From assembly GCA_963844235.1 (NCBI GenBank), contig CAWJNF010000005.1, positions 434,001-498,000 on the forward strand: a stretch of DNA of 64,000 bases. The letters run 5' to 3'. Shown one piece after another: positions 31,266-38,485 of the stretch. The stretch comes from CAWJNF01 sp963844235. Its GTDB lineage: Bacteria > Actinomycetota > Thermoleophilia > Gaiellales > Gaiellaceae. Made by a program: the position numbers and the translations under genes. Every line of letters begins with the position of its first letter. The stretch's first letter is position 1. The notes under the pieces are model-generated. The model was not told the DNA's origin and made no database searches. It saw only the letters and a program-made list of their open reading frames with translations.

Positions 31266-32002
31266 GACTTGCCCTCCTCGATCGCCTTCGCCTCGTCGCC
31301 GGCGCCAACCTCGGCCTTGAGCTTGGCCAGCTCGTCGTCGACCTGCGTCGAGGCCGACATCTCCGCCAGCTCTCGCTCGAGCGCCGTCTCGCCGGTCGTC
31401 GTGAAGTCCTCCAGGGCGCCGGCCTCGGCCAGCTCGTCGACGGCGGCCGCCCGCGCCTGCATCTGCTCTGTCTTGTCCTTGGCGCGCTGGATGGCGAGGC
31501 CCACGTCGGTCATCTCCTCGCCGATGCCGTGCGCGGCGCTGCCGATCTTCACCTGTGCCTCGGCGGCCGAGTACTGCGCCTTGATGACCTCCTTCTGGCT
31601 CCGGAAGGCCTCTACCTTCACCGCCAGCCGTTTCTCGTTGTCGATCAGTTTCTCCTGCTGCGCCTGGAGCCCGGCGATCTGCTGGTCGAGGCCCTGGAGC
31701 TGCTGCTGCACGAACGCCTTGCGCTCGAGCGCCTGCCGTGCCAGGTCCTCCCGGCCTCCGCCGAGCGCCTGCCGTGCTTGACCTTCGAGCTTCGCAACGT
31801 CCTGCTCGAGCTTCTGCGTCTGCATCTCGAGCCGCTTCTTCGCCGTGACGACGTCCGCGATGCCCTTCTTGACGTTCTGGAGCAGCTCGAGCTGCTTTTC
31901 GTACGAGTAGTCGAGCGTGATCGACGGATCTTCCGCTCGGTCGAGGAGCTTCGAGATCCGCGCCTTGACGACGGTCGCGGCTCTGCTCAGGAGCCCTGCC
32001 AA
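31262..32002 (-). CDS. pspA: phage shock protein A / IM30-family membrane-remodelling protein
   Basis: 246 residues, almost entirely coiled coil, as expected for this ESCRT-III-related family: MAGLLSRAATVVKARISKLL at the N-terminal amphipathic helix, DRAEDPSITLDYSYEKQLEL, then long heptads and a short acidic C-terminal end. It binds stressed membrane patches and stabilises them. It is coupled to pspAA and convergent with htpX-pspAB. No PspC or PspF homologue is nearby, consistent with the actinobacterial type of system. Confidence 0.95.
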   Translation of the reverse strand: MAGLLSRAATVVKARISKLLDRAEDPSITLDYSYEKQLELLQNVKKGIADVVTAKKRLEMQTQKLEQDVAKLEGQARQALGGGREDLARQALERKAFVQQQLQGLDQQIAGLQAQQEKLIDNEKRLAVKVEAFRSQKEVIKAQYSAAEAQVKIGSAAHGIGEEMTDVGLAIQRAKDKTEQMQARAAAVDELAEAGALEDFTTTGETALERELAEMSASTQVDDELAKLKAEVGAGDEAKAIEEGKS

Positions 32003-32110
32003 TCTGACCTCCTCAGGAGTAGTCGCCCCATCGTATCCACGGCGCGGTCAAGCGCGGCTAACGAAAGGAGACCCAGCCGGCGCAGTGCTCCATTCCTTCG
32101 GGCGCTGTAA

Positions 32111-32132
32111 GGGGCCGGACTTGTCCGGCCCC
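32111..32132. repeat. short GC palindrome upstream of pspA
   Basis: GGGGCCGGAC-TT-GTCCGGCCCC, perfect arms, 18 bases from the stop of the adjacent small gene (32150) and about 110 bp upstream of pspA. Confidence 0.8.
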
Positions 32133-32149
32133 TGGGAGGCGTGGCGCTG

Positions 32150-32383
32150 CTAGGCCGCGCGGGCGGTGGCGTGCCGTGATTCCATGGCGGCCTCGAAGAG
32201 GCTCATGATCGCCTCGGGGCGACTTGCGGCCTGGGCGGTCACGGTCGCTGGGCCACGCTTCGCAACGGCAGTCGTCTTGCCCTTGCCATGGACGAGGACC
32301 CGCCAGCCGGTCAGCCGGAGCAGGTCGAGGAGAAGATCGCCGTCGCGTGGTGGCGCATCGGCGGTGAGGGAGTCGACGGGCAT
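32150..32383 (-). CDS. small uncharacterised protein
   Basis: 77 residues with a good ATG (MPVDSLTADAPPRDGDLLLD) and a compact alpha/beta-like pattern: LLRLTGWRVLVHGKGKTTAV, AKRGPATVTAQAAS and an Ala-rich C-terminal helix (IMSLFEAAMESRHATAR). No known motif was recognised. It lies 27 bp after another small gene on the same strand, and the pair likely forms a two-gene transcript preceding pspA-pspAA on that strand. It may be a small regulator; this is speculation from size and place only. Confidence 0.6.
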   Translation of the reverse strand: MPVDSLTADAPPRDGDLLLDLLRLTGWRVLVHGKGKTTAVAKRGPATVTAQAASRPEAIMSLFEAAMESRHATARAA

Positions 32384-32410
32384 GTTTACGTGTCCTTCCT
32401 TGCTGTTCGG

Positions 32411-32623
32411 CTAGACGAGGATCTGGGCTGCAAGCGCGGGCTCGCAGCCCTTGCGCAGCAGTTCGACGGCACGGTGGAGGTCGACGTGGGGCTGGAGCGC
32501 GAGCTTGAGCGCCAGCCGGTCGTCGTACCCGGCCCGGCTGAGCTCGTCGACACGCCAGCGGAGCACGCGCTCCGACTCTGTCTCGACCTCTCGTACTGCT
32601 TGTTCTACTTCGACGGTCGCCAT
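32411..32623 (-). CDS. small uncharacterised protein
   Basis: 70 residues: an acidic, helical N-terminus (VEQAVREVETESERVLRWRV) then DELSRAGYDDRLALKLALQP and HVDLHRAVELLRKGCEPALA. The amphipathic pattern suggests a helical bundle. I recall similar short proteins recurring in Thermoleophilia-like genomes, but no function is known to me. It is the first gene of a pair; a tandem operator-like direct repeat lies 31-63 bp upstream of its ATG. Confidence 0.65.
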   Translation of the reverse strand: MATVEVEQAVREVETESERVLRWRVDELSRAGYDDRLALKLALQPHVDLHRAVELLRKGCEPALAAQILV

Positions 32624-32653
32624 GTGTACGTCTCCGTGATCGCTGTCGCTCTG

Positions 32654-32686
32654 TTCGGGTTATCGGTCGTTCTTCGTGTTATCGGC
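32654..32686 (-). promoter_or_regulatory. two direct repeats upstream of the small-protein pair
   Basis: TTCGGGTTATCGGT (32654-32667) and TTCGTGTTATCGGC (32673-32686), 12 of 14 identical, spaced 19 bp, on an AT-richer background. On the minus strand each contains GATAAC, resembling a -10 box, so they may be tandem promoters or binding sites. Confidence 0.5.
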
Positions 32687-32792
32687 ATTTCTGGTTCGTT
32701 CTATAGACGGAAGTTGGCGATGTTTTGTTTCCCTCGCTTCGGCAATTCCCTTCCCTGCGGGCGAACGCCGATTCCAGACGGACGCGCGACGT

Positions 32793-34217
32793 TCACGCCG
32801 CCCGCTCCAGGATGAGCTCGTCGGCTCTCTGCTCCTGCTCCTGCTGCTGCGCTCGACGCCGCCTGGGCAGTCCCAACGCGGCCAGGGCGCCGAGGCCGAC
32901 GACGACCGCGCCGATCCACACGGCGGGCTCCATTCCGTCGGCGTAGGCCTGCGGCGTGTCGTAGGACCCGTAGGCAGCGAAGATCGCGGCTAGGACGGCG
33001 ACCCCGAAGACGCCGCCGAGCTCTCGGATCGCGTTGTTGGCGCCCGAGGCCTGGCCCTCCTCCTCACGGCGAACCGATCCGAGGATCACGTTCGCGACCG
33101 GCGCGAAGAACAGCGACATGCCGATCCCCGCGACGACGAACGGCGCGATCAGGGTGGAGTAGGCGACTCCCGGCTCGCTGACCGCTGCCAGCCAGCCGAG
33201 TGCCGCCGCCTGCAACGCAAGCCCCGTGACCAGCAACGGGCGTCCGCCGATCCGGTCGGAGAGCGCTCCGGCGATCGGTGCGATCAGCATCGGCATCCCA
33301 GTCCACGGCAACGTCCGCAGCCCGGCGTCGAGCGGGGAGTAGCCCTCGACGATCTGGAGGAACTGCGCGAGGAGGAAGATCGAGCCGAACATGCCGAAGA
33401 ACATGAACAGGGAGGCCAGGTTCGTCAGCGCGAACGTCCGGTTCCTGAAGAATCGCATCGGCAGCATCGGCGTCGGGGTGCGCAGCTCCCAGAGGACGAA
33501 CGCCGCGACGAGCAACGTGCCGAGCACGAGGCCGGCCAGCACCTCGGCGCTAGCCCAGCCCTGACCGTTCCCACGGACGACGCCCCACACGATCCCGAAC
33601 AGGCCGGCGCTGATCAGGCCGAGCCCGGGCAGGTCGAGGCTCTTGTGCGGCCCGTGGCTCTCGTTCAGCTTCCGCAACGCGAGCGGGATCACGATGATGC
33701 CGATCGGGACGTTCAGCCAGAAGATCCACTGCCACGAGATTCCCTCGACCACGGCGCCGCCGACCAGCGGGCCGATGGCGACGGCGAGGCCGGCGATACC
33801 GCCCCAGGCTCCGAGCGCGACGCCGCGTTTCGCCGGGGACACCGCGGCCGAGAGGAGCGTCAGCGTCAGCGGCGTGACGATCGCCGCGCCGACGCCCTGG
33901 ATCGCCCGCGCGACGACGAGCGTTTCGATGCTCGGGGCCAGCGCTGCAGCGGCCGAGGCGGCGGTGAAGATCACCATCCCGATCGCGAACATGCGCTTGC
34001 GGCCGAAGCGGTCGCCGAGTGCGGCGCCCGTGAGCAGCAGCACCGCGAATGTGAGGGTGTAGGCGTTGATCGTCCACTCGAGCTGCTCGAGGGACGCGCC
34101 GAGATCATCGCGGATGACCGGGAGGGCCATGGTGACGACGAGGTTGTCGAGCGTGACCATGAAGAGGCCGATCGAGGTGATCGCGAACGTCCAGAGGGCT
34201 CCGTGTTTCGCTGTCAT
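32793..34217 (-). CDS. DHA2 (EmrB/QacA) MFS drug exporter
   Basis: 474 residues, 14-helix type. The start ATG 34215-34217 sits behind AAAGGAGGGAGAT, an excellent RBS. Typical motifs: LDNLVVTMALPVIRDDLGAS (motif D1 of DHA2), LTGAALGDRFGRKRMFAIGM (motif A), ARAIQGVGAAIVTPLTLTLL and the motif C-like AVAIGPLVGGAV. It ends in a basic, Gln/Glu-rich tail. It likely exports hydrophobic drugs in exchange for protons. The divergent-order neighbour TetR (same strand, upstream) and a matching operator right before the RBS indicate repression relieved by the exported compound. Confidence 0.92.
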   Translation of the reverse strand: MTAKHGALWTFAITSIGLFMVTLDNLVVTMALPVIRDDLGASLEQLEWTINAYTLTFAVLLLTGAALGDRFGRKRMFAIGMVIFTAASAAAALAPSIETLVVARAIQGVGAAIVTPLTLTLLSAAVSPAKRGVALGAWGGIAGLAVAIGPLVGGAVVEGISWQWIFWLNVPIGIIVIPLALRKLNESHGPHKSLDLPGLGLISAGLFGIVWGVVRGNGQGWASAEVLAGLVLGTLLVAAFVLWELRTPTPMLPMRFFRNRTFALTNLASLFMFFGMFGSIFLLAQFLQIVEGYSPLDAGLRTLPWTGMPMLIAPIAGALSDRIGGRPLLVTGLALQAAALGWLAAVSEPGVAYSTLIAPFVVAGIGMSLFFAPVANVILGSVRREEEGQASGANNAIRELGGVFGVAVLAAIFAAYGSYDTPQAYADGMEPAVWIGAVVVGLGALAALGLPRRRRAQQQEQEQRADELILERAA

Positions 34218-34234
34218 ATCTCCCTCCTTTGTAC

Positions 34235-34250
34235 GTAATTGATCAATAAC
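34235..34250. promoter_or_regulatory. TetR operator candidate O1
   Basis: GTAATTGATCAATAAC, palindromic at 14 of 16 positions around TTGATCAA, immediately upstream of the exporter RBS. A nearly identical site occurs in front of the tetR gene (34892-34907). Confidence 0.7.
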
Positions 34251-34279
34251 ACGACGGGCAAAAAAGAGAGCCGAACGTC

Positions 34280-34867
34280 TTAGGCAACTTCGCCGAGCGG
34301 CTCGGCTGGACGGGGTGTGGTGCTTCCGACGATCGCGTCCCACTCGCCCGGCGTCAGCGCCTTGTCGAGATCGACCGAGACGCCCGCGTTGATGAGGAAG
34401 CCGCGCGAGAGGAACGCCGCCGCAGTGGCGTGGGGGTCGGGCGAGCCGTCCCGCTCGGCCTCGCGGACGATAAAGCGGAAGATCCGCGCCAGCTGGTGGC
34501 GGAGCACCTCGGCGATCTCCGGATCGTGCGCCTCGCCGTACGCGCCGAACTTGACCTTGAGCTCCTGGCGTCGCTCGGGGAGCGCGTCCAGGTAGGCGCG
34601 GCCAAGGGCCCCGAGCCTCGTCTCGCCCGGGTTGGCGGCCGTCTCCTCCCAGCCGCGCAGGATCCGCGACGTGCAGCGCTCGAGCACGGCGATGTAGAGG
34701 TCCTTCTTCGTTGCGAAGAAGCGGAAGACGTAGGGCTGCGAGATGCCGGCGCGCTTGGCCACGTCGGCGGTGGTGGCACCGGCGAACCCGCGCGCCGCGA
34801 TCTCCTCGACAGCTGCGTCGAGGATGGCTTCCCGGCGCTCCGCTGCTGTCATGCGCTTCGAACTCAT
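34280..34867 (-). CDS. TetR-family repressor of the adjacent exporter
   Basis: 195 residues. N-terminal HTH: RREAILDAAVEEIAARGFAG, ATTADVAKRAGISQPYVFRF followed by FATKKDLYIAVLER. The C-terminal ligand-binding domain is variable, with HATAAAFLSRGFLINAGVSV. It lies 62 bp upstream of the exporter on the same strand, so it probably forms an autoregulated tetR-exporter unit. The same palindrome lies before both genes. The inducer is unknown. Confidence 0.92.
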   Translation of the reverse strand: MSSKRMTAAERREAILDAAVEEIAARGFAGATTADVAKRAGISQPYVFRFFATKKDLYIAVLERCTSRILRGWEETAANPGETRLGALGRAYLDALPERRQELKVKFGAYGEAHDPEIAEVLRHQLARIFRFIVREAERDGSPDPHATAAAFLSRGFLINAGVSVDLDKALTPGEWDAIVGSTTPRPAEPLGEVA

Positions 34868-34891
34868 GCGGAGCAGCTTAGCGGGTTATGA

Positions 34892-34907
34892 GTAATTAGT
34901 CAATAAC
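34892..34907. promoter_or_regulatory. TetR operator candidate O2
   Basis: GTAATTAGTCAATAAC, 14 of 16 identical to O1, located 25 bp upstream of the tetR start codon. It is consistent with autoregulation. Confidence 0.7.
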
Positions 34908-34933
34908 TATTCTTACCGGCTCACCGGCTTGTA

Positions 34934-35027
34934 GGGCCCGGATCTCATCCGGCCCGAAGTCTCGTAGGGGCCGGTCCCCGACCGGCGCGCCATCGGCAAA
35001 GCGCCAAGGCCGAATCTCGTCCGGCCC
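34934..35027. repeat. cluster of three short GC palindromes
   Basis: Copies at 34934-34955 (GGATCTCATCC loop), 34964-34986 (GGTCCCCGACC variant) and 35008-35027 (diverged GAATCTCGTCC). They fill the space between tetR and the 3' end of the amidohydrolase gene. Confidence 0.75.
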
Positions 35028-35038
35028 GCGCCGCTGCG

Positions 35039-36631
35039 TCAGGCTCCGGTCGGGATCCACCACTCCTCGCCGCGCGCGGTGCTGACGTACTCGGGCCAGC
35101 GGTAGTGGATCGGGGGCGCGAAGCCCTTCGGCAGCAGCGGCGCCAGCCAGGCTGTGCCGCCGATGCCGCCGCCCGTGCGCTCACGGAACTCCGCCTGCGC
35201 ACGCTCGAGGGCGTCCGGTCTCGTCAGGAGATCGACGAGCGTCCCGCCGATCGTCCGCGCCGCGCAGACGACGGTGGGGTCGATCGTGGCCGGGTGGCCG
35301 CCGGTCGCGTTGAAGACCCAGGCCGGGTATTCGTCGTCCCCGGGCCCGTCCAGCAGGCAGCGGCCGACGTAGAGCCGGGCGGTCGGCGTGTGCCAGGTGT
35401 ACTCGGTGTAGTCGTCCGATGTGTAGTGCGTCTGCCACGGCGGGATCTCGGAGCGGACGTGCTCCTCGTAGCGCTGCGGCGGCAGGAGCTCCGACATTCG
35501 CGGTAGCAGCGGGTCGGCCATCGGCTCGATCCCGAGGCCGCGCTGGATCTCGCGGCAGAACTCACGGGCCTCGTCCTCCCAGGCGGGCGGCCCTGCCAGC
35601 TCGAGGTTCTCGTACGTGACCTCGGCGAGCGCGTGGTTCGGAAGGCCCGGGCGGGTCTTCGACACCCAGCCCTTGCGCACGGTGCACTGCGTCATGGCGG
35701 CAGCGTGCTCGGCGTTGCGGTCGAGGACGGCGAAGACTCGCTCCTGCATCTCGAGCGTCGGCGCGCGGCTCGCGTACTGGATCTGGGCGAAGCGTGGCGG
35801 CTCGTTGTCGGCCGTCGCCTGGCCCGCGGCGAGGATCGCCTCGTTCACCGTCCACGTGCCGGTGTGCGGGAGCATGGCCTCCTTCAGCAGCTTGGAGCTC
35901 GTGTACATGAGCGCCACGGCGTCGATCGCGCCGGGCGCGCGAGCGGACGTGTGCGGATTCGAGCGTTCGCCCACGCCGACGCTCGCCCAACCCTCGGGCT
36001 CGTGGCACTCGAACGTGTAGACGGCGCTCCAATAGGACCCGCAGTGCGTGTCCCAGTACACGGTGTTCGCATGCGAGGGCACCCAGGCGGGGTGGAAGCT
36101 GATCGCGGCGTCGAGGTCGTCGTAGAGTCCCGCCGCCGCGTGGATCGGCTTCGAGCCGCAGACCTTCTCCGCCGGCTCGCCGAAGAGGACGAGCGTGCCC
36201 GCGAGGCCGTGGCGCTCCAGCGCCTGCTTGGCGGCGAGCACCCCGCCGAGCGCTCCTGTCCCGAGCGCAGAGTGGGGGTCGGTGTGGCCGGCCGCCTGCT
36301 CGTGCACGCCTGCGCGAGGCTGCCGGTACGGCACGGCCTCCTGGCTGTTGCCGGGGACGGCGTCGTATTCGGCGTACGCGCCGAGGACGGGCCGGCCGCT
36401 GCCGAAGCTCGCCCGGAACGCTGTCGGCATGCCGGCGGTGCCCTCCTCGACCTCGAAGCCGAGCTCGCGAAGGAGCCGCACGTAGTGCGCGGCCGACCGG
36501 TACTCGCGCCAGGCCGGCTCGTGGAAGTCCCAGATCGTCCGTGTCGTCCGCGAGAGCCAGTTGCGGTGCTCGTCGACCCACGCGTGCGCCGTGCGCTTCG
36601 GCTCGCTCAGATCACGCTCGGTGACTGTCAC
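35039..36631 (-). CDS. M20D amidohydrolase (AbgB-like)
   Basis: 530 residues from GTG 36629-36631, preceded by GGAGGGAG. The N-terminal part reads ISRTI-like helix WLSRTTRTIWDFHEPAWREY, then the metal-binding VLGAYAEYDAVPG, the AGHTDPHSALGTGALGGVLA His/Asp pair, and GTLVLFGEPAEKVCGSKPIH with the catalytic Glu. The dimerisation domain occupies ~250-390. AbgB-type enzymes split p-aminobenzoyl-glutamate or related N-acyl amino acids. It is longer than typical AbgB (~480) at both ends. It is divergent from the glutaredoxin-like gene and probably part of a catabolic group reaching HyuAB. Confidence 0.85.
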   Translation of the reverse strand: MTVTERDLSEPKRTAHAWVDEHRNWLSRTTRTIWDFHEPAWREYRSAAHYVRLLRELGFEVEEGTAGMPTAFRASFGSGRPVLGAYAEYDAVPGNSQEAVPYRQPRAGVHEQAAGHTDPHSALGTGALGGVLAAKQALERHGLAGTLVLFGEPAEKVCGSKPIHAAAGLYDDLDAAISFHPAWVPSHANTVYWDTHCGSYWSAVYTFECHEPEGWASVGVGERSNPHTSARAPGAIDAVALMYTSSKLLKEAMLPHTGTWTVNEAILAAGQATADNEPPRFAQIQYASRAPTLEMQERVFAVLDRNAEHAAAMTQCTVRKGWVSKTRPGLPNHALAEVTYENLELAGPPAWEDEAREFCREIQRGLGIEPMADPLLPRMSELLPPQRYEEHVRSEIPPWQTHYTSDDYTEYTWHTPTARLYVGRCLLDGPGDDEYPAWVFNATGGHPATIDPTVVCAARTIGGTLVDLLTRPDALERAQAEFRERTGGGIGGTAWLAPLLPKGFAPPIHYRWPEYVSTARGEEWWIPTGA

Positions 36632-36719
36632 CGTGCCTGCTCCCTCCGCTCGGTTGGCGGGATCTTGACAGCGCGGCGGCCCGTCGACCACGATGCCCTA
36701 CTCGAGGGGAGGGGAGATC

Positions 36720-37010
36720 GTGGCGAAGGTGAAGCTCCACCGCTGTCCGGTGACGTGGTACAAGGCCGAGAGCCACGGCTGCTGGGAGGTTCAGAAGGCG
36801 CTCGACGAGCAGGGCATCGAGTACGAGCTCGTCAAGTCGCCCGTTCTGCCGCGCAGCCGCCGCAAGGACGTCATCCGGCTGACCGGCCAGCAGCTCGTGC
36901 CCGTGATCGAGTTCGCCGACGGAACGGGCTACCGCGCCGAGTCGAGCGAGATGGCGGCCCACATCCGAGCGGGGAAGCTGTTCGAGGGCGACGGCGGCGA
37001 AGCCGGCTAG
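36720..37010 (+). CDS. glutaredoxin/GST-N-terminal-like small protein
   Basis: 96 residues from GTG 36720, chosen for the AGGGGAGGGGAGATC just before it. KLHRCPVTWYKAESHGCWEV carries two cysteines, but not the CxxC of classical glutaredoxins; KALDEQGIEYELVKSP, GQQLVPVIEFADGTGYRAES and a C-terminal helix complete a thioredoxin-fold GST-N-like domain. The function may be glutathione- or mycothiol-independent thiol transfer, or substrate binding. It is convergent with the RedY-like gene, with their stops two bases apart. Confidence 0.75.
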   Translation: MAKVKLHRCPVTWYKAESHGCWEVQKALDEQGIEYELVKSPVLPRSRRKDVIRLTGQQLVPVIEFADGTGYRAESSEMAAHIRAGKLFEGDGGEAG

Positions 37011-37012
37011 GC

Positions 37013-37330
37013 TCAGCCCTCGATCACCTCGCCGTACACGGCGACCGACTCGCCGACGTACTCGCGCCACTCGTCGAGCAGCGCGGCAAGCTCCGGGGCG
37101 TCGAGGCCCGCGCGGTACTCGTCGATCGACGTGACCTCGATCGTCTCGAGGTACTGGCAGGGCAGCTCGGCGCCGTCGATCACGTGGCCCTCGAGCCGTG
37201 CCACCACGTACGAGAGGATCGCCGGCTGGGCCCGCGCGACGGGATAGTCGCGCCGCCGGATCCACTCCTCGTACTCGGCCGTGTCGACGCTGTCCTTCAG
37301 GGTGTTGAGGAAAAACACGCGTTGAGCCAC
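37013..37330 (-). CDS. RedY-like small protein
   Basis: 105 residues: MAQRVFFLNTLKDSVDTAEY, EEWIRRRDYPVARAQPAILS and YLETIEVTSIDEYRAGLDAP. The layout is that of RedY, a dimeric alpha/beta-barrel protein first seen in prodigiosin clusters. It often occurs beside oxidoreductases and may bind a small organic intermediate. It lies 19 bp downstream of the LLM oxidoreductase gene on the same strand, so the two are probably cotranscribed and may act on the same compound. Confidence 0.7.
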   Translation of the reverse strand: MAQRVFFLNTLKDSVDTAEYEEWIRRRDYPVARAQPAILSYVVARLEGHVIDGAELPCQYLETIEVTSIDEYRAGLDAPELAALLDEWREYVGESVAVYGEVIEG

Positions 37331-37349
37331 CCGCTCTCCTTTCGTCGCG

Positions 37350-38339
37350 TCAGATGCGTGGAAAGACCTCGCGCGCGGTCAGCTCGAGCACCTCGGCGCT
37401 CTGCTCGAGCGGGAACGGCCAGAGGCCGATCGTGTCGGAGCCGGCGTCGAGGAAGGCGCGGAGCTTGGCCGCGCACTCGTCGGGGTCGCCGGCGATCACG
37501 AGGTCGTCCAGCCAGGCGTCCGGCATCTCGCGGGCGATCCGCTCCGCGCCGCCGGGGAGCAGCGCGCCGACCTCGTCCACGATCCCGTAGACGTGCGAGA
37601 GCGCGTTGTCCGGCATCGCCTCGAGGTAGAAGGCCGTCACCTGCCGCAGGGCCTCCTTCGCGGCCGCTCCGTCCTCCAGGCAGGAGTACAGCGCATAGGT
37701 CGTCACCTGGTGGTGGCCGCTGCGTCCGCCGACGCTCATCCCCTCGGCGATTCGCTGCCGCGCCCAGCGGATGTAGTCGACGCCGGCGAGCACCGAGAGC
37801 ACGGTGCCGTCCGCGATCTCGCCCGAGAGGCGCAGCCCCTTCTCGTTGACGAGCCCCATGTAGATGGGGAGGGCCTCCGCGGGCTTGTACGTCAGCTCGA
37901 CCCGGTCGAACGCGAAGACGTCGCCGGCGACGGTCACCTCCTCGCCGTCGAGCAGGCGGCGCAGGCTCGTGACGCACTCGCGCAACGCCGTCAGCGGCGA
38001 GCGTGGCATGAGTCCCATCTGGTCGAGCCAGAGCGGCACGCCGAGGCCGACGCCGGGACGCACGCGGCCGGGATGGAGCCGTGACATCGCTGCGAGCTCC
38101 ATCGCGAGCAGCGCCGGATGACGCGTGACGGCGGACACGATACCGAGCCCGACGGGGAGCTCCTGCGTGGCGGCGAGGGCCGCCGTGACGCTGGCCATCG
38201 CGCCGGTGAAGAAACAGTCCTCCGAGAACCAGAGCTCGCCGTAGCCGAGACGCTCGGCGAGCTGTGCCATGGGGACGATGTCCTCGGGCGCCATATGGCT
38301 GCCGAGCACGAGGCCGACCGGGGAGCGGGAGTCGGGCAT
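37350..38339 (-). CDS. LLM-class flavin/F420-dependent oxidoreductase
   Basis: 329 residues from ATG 38337-38339, which has GGAGG seven bases upstream; an earlier ATG (38349-38351) is less well placed. The luciferase-like barrel shows VGLVLGSHMAPEDIVPMAQL, AERLGYGELWFSEDCFFTGA, LPVGLGIVSAVTRHPALLAM and RPGVGLGVPLWLDQMG, then AGDPDECAAKLRAFLDAGSD. Most actinobacterial members use F420H2. It probably acts on a ring or imine intermediate in the catabolic group with HyuAB, an inference from neighbourhood only. Confidence 0.85.
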   Translation of the reverse strand: MPDSRSPVGLVLGSHMAPEDIVPMAQLAERLGYGELWFSEDCFFTGAMASVTAALAATQELPVGLGIVSAVTRHPALLAMELAAMSRLHPGRVRPGVGLGVPLWLDQMGLMPRSPLTALRECVTSLRRLLDGEEVTVAGDVFAFDRVELTYKPAEALPIYMGLVNEKGLRLSGEIADGTVLSVLAGVDYIRWARQRIAEGMSVGGRSGHHQVTTYALYSCLEDGAAAKEALRQVTAFYLEAMPDNALSHVYGIVDEVGALLPGGAERIAREMPDAWLDDLVIAGDPDECAAKLRAFLDAGSDTIGLWPFPLEQSAEVLELTAREVFPRI

Positions 38340-38372
38340 GTCAGCCTCCATTCAACGGATCCGGGATTGACA

Positions 38373-38485
38373 GGGCCGCATGAGATGCGGCCCCTACATG
38401 GGTAGACGCGGCCGGCGTGCTGACCCGCTTCGTGAGGATCGCCCCGTTGTCATTCGAGGTGTAGGGGCCGGATCTCATCCGGCCC
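38373..38485. repeat. two short GC palindromes between the LLM gene and hyuA
   Basis: GGGCCGCATGAGATGCGGCCC at 38373-38393, with compensating changes in both arms, and GGGGCCGGATCTCATCCGGCCC ending at 38485. The second contains the hyuA stop codon. Confidence 0.8.
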
